Shown piece after piece: positions 1-5,264 of a stretch of DNA of 7,376 nt. The position numbers and the translations under genes were made by a program. The notes beneath the pieces were generated by a model. That model was given only the letters and a program-made list of their open reading frames with translations. It was not told where the DNA came from and made no database searches. How positions within the stretch are numbered: position 1 is the stretch's first letter; every line of letters starts with the position of its first letter. The stretch is from Nitrososphaerota archaeon (GTDB lineage Archaea > Thermoproteota > Nitrososphaeria > Nitrososphaerales > Nitrosopumilaceae): contig JAEFDA010000135.1 in NCBI GenBank assembly GCA_016126025.1, positions 1 through 7,376 of the forward strand. The letters are read 5' to 3'.

Positions 1-411
1 GAACACCCCCCGGACGTCCCCGGCCAGCTCCAGCTCGGCCAGCCGCAGGTACCGCCGGTCCACCCCCGTAAGCGGGACGCCTTCTGCCCTCATCCACTCT
101 ATGGCATCTATGACACAGAACGGGTTGACGGGGAGCCGTCGGCTCAGGCCCAGGTGCATGCCCACCGCCCCGGCCAGGCCGCCGGGCTCCACAACTGTGC
201 ACTCTATCTGGTCGCGCCCGGCCAGGCGGTAGGCTTCCAGCGTGTCCAGCCCGTCCACCGGGTATAGCGCACCACCGCACGAGGCGACCACCACCGGCCG
301 AGGCGGAGCCTCCCCGGCCCGTATGATATCGGCGGCGGCCCGCACCTGCGAGGCCACCGGTACGGTGACCACCACAGGGAGCGGCCTCAGCCGCCCCGCC
401 CGCACCCTCAC
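1..411 (-). CDS. ParB-like (ParB/Srx-fold) N-terminal domain protein, partial
   Basis: The frame is open from a GTG at 411 to the window edge (137 codons, no stop), so the C-terminus is missing. Translation gives a short beta segment (LPVVVTVPV, residues 11-19) and a second strand (PVVVASCGGALYPVDG, about 39-54). The motif DGLDTLEAYRLAGRDQI follows at 53-69, then ECTVVEP. This order matches the ParB/Srx fold, whose usual core is DGxxRxxA; here the Arg is replaced by Thr. Residues 84-107 (HLGLSRRLPVNPFCVIDAIEW) resemble the ENLxRxxLNPxExAxA helix of ParB proteins. The GTG overlaps the TGA of the TFB gene upstream as GTGA, so the two are probably one operon with coupled translation. A DNA-binding or partition-like role is inferred. 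Loss of the Arg suggests that CTP binding as in true ParB may not be kept. Family call moderate; start fairly sure. Confidence 0.66.
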   Translation of the reverse strand, partial: MRVRAGRLRPLPVVVTVPVASQVRAAADIIRAGEAPPRPVVVASCGGALYPVDGLDTLEAYRLAGRDQIECTVVEPGGLAGAVGMHLGLSRRLPVNPFCVIDAIEWMRAEGVPLTGVDRRYLRLAELELAGDVRGVF

Positions 412-1109
412 ACCCCGAAGGCGGCCGACACGGCCCGCCGGGCCCGCGAGTCGGCGCTCCCCTCCACGAACACATGCCGGTACATCTCCCAGGCCTGCGC
501 CTTCATCTCGGCGAACTCGGCCTCGGTCAGGCGGACGCCGGCGGCCAGCCGGCGCAGGTTCAGGTTGAAGTAGTACGAGTCAGACCCCTCTATGGCGGCC
601 CCCGGCACGCCCATGTGCCGGTACGACATGGTGAGCATGTCGGGCAGCCGCCCCCTGCCGTACGCGGACATGGCCGCCGACTTTATCTCGGTGTCGGGGA
701 TGGGTATGCCGTACGAGCGGCAGGTGTTGTGTATGGCCCAGCAGGCGTGCTCGGCGGCCTCCCGCATCGAGCCGGCCCCGGCGGCCCGCGAGTACAGCCT
801 CCAGGCGTTCTCCTGCGCCCCCATGGGAAGGCGCAGCTTCTCGCACGTGTTCGAGAAGCGCGATAGCGCCGCATCCGTATTCAGGCCCCCCCGGAAGTAC
901 CGCCGCAGGTCGCCGCCCCGGCCCGCCCCCGAATGGGCGGGGGGCGCCGCGTCCCGGGAGCCGACCTCCCGCAGCTCGTACAGGTTGGCCCGCGACTCGC
1001 CGGATGTATCCTGTGTGTGGTCGGCGCCGCCCACCACCACCCCGCACCTGGAGCAGACCGTCTCTCCCCCGTCTGTAATGGTCGGCTGATGAGCGCACCA
1101 CACCCGCAT
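408..1109 (-). CDS. tfb: Divergent, short TFIIB-family transcription factor (TFB)
   Basis: A 233-residue TFB-like protein that would recruit RNA polymerase to TATA/BRE promoters with TBP. The N-terminus has a zinc ribbon-like segment: Cys5, His7, then CSRCG with Cys19 and Cys22. The first pair is CxH rather than the usual CxxC/CxxH, and the loop is short. A low-complexity B-linker-like stretch (about 35-70) follows. One cyclin repeat is clear at about 80-165 (CEKLRLP; ACWAIHNTCRSYGIPIPDTEI, the typical 'aCR..giP' region). The second repeat (about 175-233) is short and poorly matched. The whole protein is about 70 residues shorter than ordinary archaeal TFBs. The ATG at 1109 is chosen because GGAGAGGG lies 6 bases upstream and the zinc ribbon begins at once. 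It overlaps the downstream ParB-like gene by 4 bases. It may be a specialised regulator rather than a general factor. Confidence 0.8.
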   Translation of the reverse strand: MRVWCAHQPTITDGGETVCSRCGVVVGGADHTQDTSGESRANLYELREVGSRDAAPPAHSGAGRGGDLRRYFRGGLNTDAALSRFSNTCEKLRLPMGAQENAWRLYSRAAGAGSMREAAEHACWAIHNTCRSYGIPIPDTEIKSAAMSAYGRGRLPDMLTMSYRHMGVPGAAIEGSDSYYFNLNLRRLAAGVRLTEAEFAEMKAQAWEMYRHVFVEGSADSRARRAVSAAFGV

Positions 1110-1115
1110 GTCTGG

Positions 1116-1123
1116 CCCTCTCC
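1116..1123 (-). promoter_or_regulatory. Shine-Dalgarno site of the TFB gene
   Basis: On the minus strand GGAGAGGG ends 6 bases before the ATG at 1109. This is a good match to the archaeal anti-Shine-Dalgarno and supports that start and a leadered transcript. Confidence 0.6.
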
Positions 1124-1153
1124 TGTTTAGTATTTAACATTGAAACAATATAT

Positions 1154-1168
1154 CATATATAATAAAAT
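1154..1168 (-). promoter_or_regulatory. TATA box of the TFB-ParB operon
   Basis: The minus strand reads ATTTTATTATATATG, an AT-rich island in very GC-rich surroundings. A start about 26 bases from its centre would fall near 1135 and give a leader of about 26 bases containing the ribosome site. A second TATA-like sequence, GTTAAATAC (1138-1130), is centred 25 bases from the ATG and could drive a leaderless transcript instead. Confidence 0.5.
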
Positions 1169-1246
1169 GGTTCAATACGGTCGTCGGTTACGCGACCCCG
1201 TATCTTTGCCGGGCGTGGGATGGCGTGGCTCGCCGGGGGGATCGGC

Positions 1247-1265
1247 CACCTATCTCGTATAGGTG
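1247..1265. terminator. 7-bp perfect hairpin at the end of the 1250-1447 frame
   Basis: CACCTAT, loop CTCGT, ATAGGTG form a perfect 7-bp stem. It overlaps the TAG stop of the minus-strand frame that ends at 1250. There is no T-run after it, so the terminator role is a guess. Confidence 0.3.
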
Positions 1266-1447
1266 ACAAACGGCTGTTCGGCGGCAAAGATGCAGCCGTC
1301 GTGCATCTGGAACAGGATAACTCTGGTCGTCAGGGAACCGGTCGCTGGGTTCTGGGTGCTATGTATGGCAAAGGTGGTGTCGCCGTCGCTGTGGAGGCCG
1401 GCCTCGATCTTGCCCGCAATCAGGGGTGCGGCGACCACCCCGTCCAA
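1250..1447 (-). CDS. Small hypothetical frame, probably a C-terminal gene remnant
   Basis: Not recognised. From a TTG at 1447 it gives 65 residues ending at a TAG overlapping a hairpin. Codon use looks real: most third positions are G or C, with the ATA and AGA codons also used by neighbouring genes. The protein has beta-strand-like alternation (TTFAIHSTQNP; TTRVILFQMHDGCIFAAEQP). The same frame stays open upstream to beyond 1540 without an ATG, so this may be the tail of a decayed gene. It overlaps the first part of an opposed plus-strand frame, and only one strand can be coding at each point. No ribosome site is visible at the TTG. Confidence 0.35.
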   Translation of the reverse strand: MDGVVAAPLIAGKIEAGLHSDGDTTFAIHSTQNPATGSLTTRVILFQMHDGCIFAAEQPFVTYTR

Positions 1448-1451
1448 GTGG

Positions 1452-1688
1452 TTGACTCCGCGAGGCCCCGGAAAGATTGCTCCCGTCGGGGACGGAGAAC
1501 CACCGCTAGGACAGGACTCCCGCCCGGATGAGATCCTGGCCCAGCTGCGGCAGATGCGGGCCTACCTCCGGAGGGCAGCCGGAGCGGTGGCTGGTACTGC
1601 CAAGGCGGCGTCCCGGAACGGGGACCTCCCTGAGGAAGCGCTGCGCGCGATCGAGGATCTGGAGGAGCATTCCAAACGGTGCGGCTAG
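1452..1688 (+). CDS. Small hypothetical frame, helical C-terminal remnant
   Basis: Not recognised. The frame ends at TAG 1686-1688 and is most gene-like from about 1480 on. It is charged, helix-forming sequence (DEILAQLRQMRAYLRRAAG; LPEEALRAIEDLEEHSKRCG) with G/C-rich third positions. The only nearby in-frame start is a TTG at 1452; the frame is open upstream to a GTG at 1263, but that part reads better as the opposite strand. The mix of coding signals on opposite strands within 450 bases suggests joined gene fragments rather than two intact genes. A short helical-bundle or coiled-coil protein is the most that can be said. Confidence 0.33.
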   Translation: MTPRGPGKIAPVGDGEPPLGQDSRPDEILAQLRQMRAYLRRAAGAVAGTAKAASRNGDLPEEALRAIEDLEEHSKRCG

Positions 1689-1758
1689 TGAGCGGGACGG
1701 CGGTCCCCGTTGTCAGCGCCGCCAGCCCATCGCCCGCAGATGGAACAGTTAGCCAGTC

Positions 1759-1775
1759 ACTCGCAGACGGAGCGG
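1759..1775 (+). repeat. 17-bp direct repeat, copy 1
   Basis: ACTCGCAGACGGAGCGG is repeated exactly at 1818-1834, with starts 59 bp apart. A weaker relative, CGCAGATGGAACAG, lies at 1735-1748. The block 1689-1869 holds no convincing gene, only these repeats downstream of the protease gene. Confidence 0.6.
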
Positions 1776-1817
1776 TTTTGGCTAGCATTACCTGCGTTAA
1801 GGCGGCAAAAATCCATT

Positions 1818-1834
1818 ACTCGCAGACGGAGCGG
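1818..1834 (+). repeat. 17-bp direct repeat, copy 2
   Basis: This is an exact second copy of ACTCGCAGACGGAGCGG. The 59-bp spacing is not a multiple of three, so the repeat is not a protein repeat in one frame. Confidence 0.6.
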
Positions 1835-1869
1835 AATGCGCGTCTTTGGTACATGGCCTAGGGCGACCA

Positions 1870-3231
1870 TCACTCCAAGCCCAGCTCACAGGTATACGTG
1901 ACCGACTCTACCGCACCGTCCGGCGTTTCCATTATATTCATCTGACAGGACACGCTTGTGGGCGGTGTCCGGACGGGTTCGCAAACCTCACGGTCGCTTG
2001 ACGGAGTGATGTAACACACGTCTATCGGTGTGCGTGCAGGAACATCACGACATCCCAGCGGCTGGCCATCAAGCGTCATGATGCTGGAAATAGGACACAC
2101 CTCAATGATGGCTTCAGGCAGCGGAATGTCGCGCATACAATTTAACTCGTTAGATATCGTAGTGTATTCGTCAGTCAGGTTAGTGATCTCATCATATAGA
2201 CGCTGGGCTTGGTCGATGTTTTGGGCGTCAAAACGTATCACGTCACTCCTCCTGTCACCATGGAGGTCGGCGAACCTACTATAATCATCAATTGCTTCGT
2301 TGCGTGTGGCGTTCACACCGCGCAATTTCTCAACCAACTCTCTTTCACCAATAAAACGCCATTCCGGCTGAATTTCGGGTATAGTGTATCCAAGTGTCGG
2401 GAACGGATCCACCGTGTACTCATCACCAAACGCGTACATCAGGTGTGTGCTGTTTGGGTGGTGCTCCAGACCGATGATATGCCCAAACTCGTGGGCCACC
2501 ACGAATTGCATATACTCGGGGGTGTGATGGACGCGTTCATCCCGACAGTTGTAACGGTACAGGGTAATGTCCATTTCCGCGCCGTTGGTCAGGCAGTCAA
2601 GGCACGCTTGGCCCACATGCGAGTGTCGATACTCGTCTAGGTTAATCCAGATAAGCGGGTTTGAACCGTCCACCCAGGCAAACTCCAGCTCCGGGTTGAG
2701 CTCCGCCCATACGTTGAATCCGTCATGGATAGCCTGCAACATCTCGGTATGGTTAACGGCGTACACGTCCAACAATGAATTGTTGAAGTCGTATGTGATG
2801 ACGCATGGGCCCGGATTCGTCGGATCCGCCCCCACCATCATCAACGGAAGGCTGGTTGGCGCCAGCGGGGTGCCGTCCTTTAAAGCTTCAAACGCGCCGG
2901 CGCCAACTCGTATTGTTGGTTCGTACATATTGGACAATGTTGCCTGATGGGCTTCGTCGGGCCGGATGATAATCGACATAGAGTCCAGTGCGGGCGCATC
3001 GTATTCCTGCCAAGTCATGGTGAAGGCGCATGAGCCGTCGGCAACGCTGATCCCGGCCATGTTCACAGTAAACTTGTTGAACTGTCCGGTAAAGTTGAGA
3101 ACCAAGGTGTTACTGTCCCGCTCATACACGGCGCTGTCTATCTTGACATCCGTAGTCTGGGCATGCACCGCCTCCACCAAGGCTGCACCAACCAGCATCA
3201 GAACACTAACTGTCAGTAATATGGTCAGCAT
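1870..3231 (-). CDS. Secreted metzincin zinc protease (matrixin / M10-like)
   Basis: A 453-residue exported zinc endopeptidase that would cleave protein outside the cell. Start ATG 3231 is chosen over a TTG at 3267 because it places a clean signal peptide first (MLTILLTVSVLMLVGAAL, then AVHA-Q as a likely cleavage site). Residues about 26-135 form a beta-rich domain of the kind seen in thaumarchaeal surface proteins. About 143-268 is the catalytic domain, with HEFGHIIGLEHH at 247-258. This fits HExxHxxGxxH: zinc ligands His247, His251, His257, base Glu248. HLMY at 264-267 gives the Met-turn (Met265). The C-terminal 180 residues contain a helical stretch (about 335-365) and a Cys-rich tail (seven Cys) that is probably disulfide-bonded. 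No propeptide cysteine switch was recognised. GC is lower than in the edge genes. Its 5' end lies near the left end of the inverted-repeat unit. Protease call strong; substrate unknown. Confidence 0.88.
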   Translation of the reverse strand: MLTILLTVSVLMLVGAALVEAVHAQTTDVKIDSAVYERDSNTLVLNFTGQFNKFTVNMAGISVADGSCAFTMTWQEYDAPALDSMSIIIRPDEAHQATLSNMYEPTIRVGAGAFEALKDGTPLAPTSLPLMMVGADPTNPGPCVITYDFNNSLLDVYAVNHTEMLQAIHDGFNVWAELNPELEFAWVDGSNPLIWINLDEYRHSHVGQACLDCLTNGAEMDITLYRYNCRDERVHHTPEYMQFVVAHEFGHIIGLEHHPNSTHLMYAFGDEYTVDPFPTLGYTIPEIQPEWRFIGERELVEKLRGVNATRNEAIDDYSRFADLHGDRRSDVIRFDAQNIDQAQRLYDEITNLTDEYTTISNELNCMRDIPLPEAIIEVCPISSIMTLDGQPLGCRDVPARTPIDVCYITPSSDREVCEPVRTPPTSVSCQMNIMETPDGAVESVTYTCELGLE

Positions 3232-3319
3232 CCATACATCCCCCGGAATGAACCTCCCCCCTCCCAAGTTTTCTGGGGTCGGGCCATCTCGGGATTGGTG
3301 GAGCCCATGGTGAGAGGAT

Positions 3320-3345
3320 GATTATTTTTTGTATTAATGTTTTGG
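3320..3345 (-). promoter_or_regulatory. AT-rich promoter region of the protease gene
   Basis: The minus strand carries CATTAATACAAAAAATAATC just outside the left inverted repeat, the only AT-rich tract upstream of the protease. A start about 25 bases further on would give a leader of roughly 75 bases. The exact TATA element is uncertain. Confidence 0.35.
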
Positions 3346-3352
3346 GGATCTG
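3346..3352 (+). repeat. Direct repeat GGATCTG, left flank of the unit
   Basis: This abuts the left 59-bp arm and matches 5265-5271 on the right, so it is a candidate target-site duplication. The sequence continues as GGATCTGGC because the arm begins with GC. Confidence 0.5.
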
Positions 3353-3411
3353 GCAACTGGGAAGTTAGCGAGTGGTGAGAACCTCTGGGAAAAACGGGTG
3401 GCGGTTGGGAA
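3353..3411 (+). repeat. 59-bp inverted repeat, left arm
   Basis: It starts GCAACTGGGAAGTTAGCGAG and ends GGCGGTTGGGAA. It matches the reverse complement of 5206-5264 at 58 of 59 positions. It contains small potential hairpins (AACTGGGAAGTT, GAGAACCTC). It lies 48 bases beyond the encoded CCA of tRNA-Pro. Confidence 0.9.
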
Positions 3412-3459
3412 GGGGTGGGGGTGGTAGGTGCCGCCCGCCCCCGGCTCGTTCAGCATAGA

Positions 3460-3537
3460 TGGTGGGACCGGTGAGATTCGAACCCACGACCTCTAGCACC
3501 CCAAGCTAGCATCATGGCCAAGCTAGACGACGGTCCC
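3460..3537 (-). tRNA. tRNA-Pro (anticodon GGG), CCA encoded
   Basis: On the minus strand, acceptor GGGACCG (3537-3531) pairs with CGGTCCC (3470-3464). The anticodon stem CTAGC/GCTAG encloses the loop TTGGGGT with anticodon GGG and G37, which is typical of tRNA-Pro. The T arm is GTGGG-TTCGAAT-CTCAC with one G-T pair. The D arm GTCT...TGAT keeps the U13/U22 mismatch common in tRNA-Pro. The body is 75 nt, with discriminator A at 3463 and CCA at 3462-3460 in the DNA. It decodes CCC and CCU. The gene lies inside the inverted-repeat unit, in the same direction as the OB-fold-like gene. CTTAAC near 3566 is placed about right for its TATA element. Confidence 0.95.
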
Positions 3538-3562
3538 GCAGTATTTTGCGGCTGCGGCGACT

Positions 3563-3611
3563 GTTAAGTTGGTGTGTGATGGGATCTGGTGTTAAGCGTG
3601 TGTGATGGATC
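3563..3611 (+). repeat. Imperfect tandem repeat between the tRNA and the OB-fold-like gene
   Basis: GTTAAGTTGGTGTGTG-ATGGGATC (3563-3586) is followed by GTTAAGCGTGTGTGATGGATC (3591-3611), the same unit with a few bases missing. It occupies the tRNA promoter region, so the CTTAAC promoter-like sequence is duplicated. Confidence 0.55.
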
Positions 3612-3612
3612 A

Positions 3613-4095
3613 TCAGCAGCCAGGCAACGCCTGACCATACCGCACACATTCCTCAAGTGTTGGGTCAACACCCACAAGCTGTATGATCAACGGATCTACA
3701 ACAATTTCACCGATCCTGTTAATTCCAGTTACCACCCCATACACCGTTATTATATCACCATCAACAACCCGGCCACCATCAACAAGTCTATCCCCATCAA
3801 TCACCACACGAGTGGATCCATGCCACCAGAGAACCGTATTTCCGCCGCCTACTGTTATCGCCTCACCTGACAACCTTACAGGCGGCGAATCATACTTCTC
3901 CGGGTACCTCCGTATGTCTGTATATATATCCCGAAGGTCTACCGCCTCATCTACAACTGTCCGCATTTTCAGTTCCCGCTCGGCTGCCCGCTCGCCTGCA
4001 GGCACAATTACCAGTTGATAATAGATAACAGAGAACACCATAAAACCTACCAACACGGCTACCACTATCAGGGGTATCTTGTACCGCTTACGCAT
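3613..4095 (-). CDS. Membrane-anchored protein with putative OB-fold (tRNA_anti-like) domain
   Basis: 160 residues from ATG 4095. A GTG at 4116 would add 7 residues, but the ATG puts a basic start (MRKRYK) directly before a single membrane helix (IPLIVVAVLVGFMVFSVIYY, about 7-26). The rest would lie outside the membrane. A helical linker (AGERAAERELKMRTVVDEAV) precedes a beta-rich domain from about residue 60. There YPEKYDSPPVRLSGEA, then VVIDG, DGDIITVYGVVTGI and a final strand resemble the small OB folds of the tRNA_anti-like group ('nPekY.g..V...G'). Function is unknown; the fold is inferred from pattern alone. The last residues contain two Cys. It lies downstream of the gene at 4183-4731 with its own TATA-like element, and upstream of tRNA-Pro. 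Confidence 0.6.
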   Translation of the reverse strand: MRKRYKIPLIVVAVLVGFMVFSVIYYQLVIVPAGERAAERELKMRTVVDEAVDLRDIYTDIRRYPEKYDSPPVRLSGEAITVGGGNTVLWWHGSTRVVIDGDRLVDGGRVVDGDIITVYGVVTGINRIGEIVVDPLIIQLVGVDPTLEECVRYGQALPGC

Positions 4096-4150
4096 GTTGG
4101 GCCGCCCACCATCCACAATCTTGCATGTTGGAGCCTCTACACATCCGTTG

Positions 4151-4158
4151 TATATTAA
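4151..4158 (-). promoter_or_regulatory. TATA box of the OB-fold-like gene
   Basis: The minus strand reads TTAATATA. A start about 26 bases downstream, near 4128, gives a leader of about 33 bases to the ATG at 4095. This suggests the gene is transcribed separately from the one ending at 4183. Confidence 0.5.
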
Positions 4159-4182
4159 CGGGACTGTTATAATGACCTGACG

Positions 4183-4731
4183 TTAAGGGATTGACCTAGC
4201 CGGTGACTCGCACATTATCTCACGTACTCGCCAATCTGCAATTCGCTTAAGGCGCTTGAGGTTCACACGTACCCTAAAGTCCTCACCCAATGTGGGGGCA
4301 TCTCGGCCAGCCAGCCAGATGGTGTGTTTTGTGTCAGGGTTGTATCGGTCTTGAAGCTGGCCATTCGGTATACAGACTACAATAATCTTGTTGAGTCCAT
4401 AGCCTGGTTTGAGATCTCGGTACACGTACTTGGCTAGGATGGTCACCGTTTGTAACGTGCGGCCCTCGCTCTCTATGGTGGTCCCAAGCAGGCCAGTTAC
4501 GTCTACTGGGTGATTTGCCCGTATCATGCGCACCAGCATAGTAGATGTCTGGGCCATCTGGATGGTCGCCGTGGTGTTGTTTTTCTTTTCGGCTTTGGCG
4601 TCCACCATCCAGCCAAGACGGCCTTTAGACTTCAGGCCGTAGCAAGTAGACAGGCGGTCCCTCCACCGGCACCCCATCCCTCGGACTTTACAGGGGTTCC
4701 CATCCCTTGGAGTCTTTACAGTCGCCGCCAT
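4183..4731 (-). CDS. Hypothetical basic protein, one of a divergent pair
   Basis: 182 residues from ATG 4731; family not recognised. The N-terminal 55 residues are basic with three Cys (Cys14, Cys21, Cys30). The middle (about 70-125) is beta-rich (HPVDVTGLLGTT; LQTVTILAKYVYRD; NKIIVVCIPNGQ), which could be a small barrel but shows no diagnostic motif. The C-terminus is basic and helical (VRVNLKRLKRIADWRVREIM). There is no signal peptide or membrane helix, and a nucleic-acid-binding role is only a guess from charge. The start is uncertain. The shared TATA box lies so close to ATG 4731 that a start 26 bases from it would fall near 4717; in that case ATG 4677 (164 residues, preceded by CCGAGG) would be used. 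No transposase or nuclease residues were recognised. Confidence 0.6.
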   Translation of the reverse strand: MAATVKTPRDGNPCKVRGMGCRWRDRLSTCYGLKSKGRLGWMVDAKAEKKNNTTATIQMAQTSTMLVRMIRANHPVDVTGLLGTTIESEGRTLQTVTILAKYVYRDLKPGYGLNKIIVVCIPNGQLQDRYNPDTKHTIWLAGRDAPTLGEDFRVRVNLKRLKRIADWRVREIMCESPARSIP

Positions 4732-4738
4732 TCAACCG

Positions 4739-4747
4739 ATTTATATG
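4739..4747. promoter_or_regulatory. Bidirectional TATA box between divergent genes
   Basis: ATTTATATG on the plus strand reads CATATAAAT on the minus, so it can serve both directions. For the plus gene the TATA centre is about 26 bases from ATG 4769, giving a leaderless transcript. The 37 bases between the two most likely starts leave room for one core promoter only, so the two genes are probably competitively expressed. Confidence 0.65.
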
Positions 4748-4768
4748 CCACCGCATGGTCGGTGTAGC

Positions 4769-5179
4769 ATGGACAAACCTGATGATGCGGAGGGTGGTGT
4801 GCATGACTACACGCCGGTATTGGGCGAGGCGATAGTGGAGGTACTTGGCAACGAACAAGAGTGCCTTACTACAGACCTCATTCTAGAGTATATACAGCCA
4901 ACCGCAGACGAGGATGCCACATGGCCTGCTGAGTGGGATCGCCGGGACACGCCACGGGCAAAACTGTACGGTGACCGGTGGTGGGAACGACTAGACGAGT
5001 ATGATCGTTTAAGGGCGTTGGAGAACGTGCTGGAGAAACTGGTGTTAGATAAGGTGCAGTTGGAGTTGAACAATATGCCGGTGATACTGGTCTGTGAGCA
5101 GAAGGATTCGGGGAATGGTGCAGAGCCCTGCTACAGCCTAAAAGAACTAGAGCACGTCAAACAGGCTGTGAGGCAGTAG
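4769..5179 (+). CDS. Hypothetical acidic protein, possibly winged-helix-like
   Basis: 136 residues; not recognised. ATG 4769 is preferred to the in-frame ATG 4745, because the latter lies within the TATA box; transcription would start at or next to 4769, giving a leaderless message. The protein is acidic, especially at the N-terminus (MDKPDDAEGG). Predicted helices are at about 16-40 (LGEAIVEVLGNE; LTTDLILEYI) and about 75-100 (RLRALENVLEKLVLDKVQLE), followed by strands (MPVILVCEQ). The helix-helix-strand order recalls small winged-helix proteins, but this is weak. A Trp-rich segment (WPAEWDRRD; GDRWWERLDEYDR) lies between. It is opposed in charge to its basic divergent partner, so a pair-wise interaction is conceivable. 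It ends 26 bases before the right 59-bp arm. Confidence 0.68.
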   Translation: MDKPDDAEGGVHDYTPVLGEAIVEVLGNEQECLTTDLILEYIQPTADEDATWPAEWDRRDTPRAKLYGDRWWERLDEYDRLRALENVLEKLVLDKVQLELNNMPVILVCEQKDSGNGAEPCYSLKELEHVKQAVRQ

Positions 5180-5186
5180 GTCATCC

Positions 5187-5212
5187 CCTCCTTTCCCACC
5201 CTCCTTTCCCAA
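5187..5212 (+). repeat. Tandem 13-bp pyrimidine repeat after the plus-strand gene
   Basis: CCTCCTTTCCCAC (5187-5199) and CCTCCTTTCCCAA (5200-5212) run into the right arm. The pyrimidine-rich tract with CGTTTTTCCC just beyond could promote archaeal termination after the gene ending at 5179. Confidence 0.5.
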
Positions 5213-5264
5213 CCGCCACCCGTTTTTCCCAGAGGTTCTCACCCCTCGCTAACTTCCCAGTTGC
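5206..5264 (-). repeat. 59-bp inverted repeat, right arm
   Basis: This is the inverted partner of 3353-3411, with one mismatch in 59 positions. It begins 26 bases after the stop of the 4769-5179 gene and ends exactly where the GGATCTGGC target repeat of the IS begins. Confidence 0.9.

Larger units (their letters stand above)
3353..5264. mobile_element. Transposon-like unit with 59-bp inverted ends carrying tRNA-Pro and three genes
   Basis: Two 59-bp sequences, 3353-3411 and the reverse complement of 5206-5264, are identical except at one base (3373 T against G). Immediately outside them, GGATCTG occurs as a direct repeat (3346-3352 and 5265-5271), as expected of a 7-bp target duplication. 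The 1,912-bp unit holds a tRNA-Pro, an OB-fold-like membrane protein and a divergent pair of unknown genes, all with outward-facing ends. None shows a DDE, tyrosine or serine recombinase motif, so it may be moved in trans or use a novel enzyme. Alternatively the arms may be duplicated 3' regulatory sequence, since each lies just downstream of a transcript. Ends and duplication are seen; mobility is inferred. Confidence 0.55.

Noticed and set aside
474..1089. Long plus-strand frames opposite the TFB gene
   Set aside because: They are by-products of high GC. The minus strand carries the zinc-ribbon and cyclin motifs, a ribosome site and a promoter.
1420..1788. 122-residue minus-strand frame
   Set aside because: Low-complexity Pro/Arg/Ser-rich translation with no start signal. 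It overlaps better coding candidates in other frames.
1735..1834. CRISPR array
   Set aside because: Only two exact 17-bp copies at one spacing; too short and too few for an array.
2209..3313. Several plus-strand frames opposite the protease
   Set aside because: These are shadow frames. The minus strand encodes a complete signal peptide and metzincin site.
3316..3345. A decayed IS end before the left GGATCTGGC (GATTATTTTTTG)
   Set aside because: Similarity to the IS end GATTTTTTGG is limited to a T-run and needs gaps. It is better explained as the protease promoter.
3353..5264. tRNA-targeted integration (att site duplication from tRNA-Pro)
   Set aside because: No second copy of the tRNA 3' end was seen in the window. 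The duplicated sequence is the arm and the GGATCTG flank, not tRNA sequence.
3353..5264. Casposon
   Set aside because: Inverted ends and a tRNA nearby suggested it, but no Cas1 or PolB gene is present.
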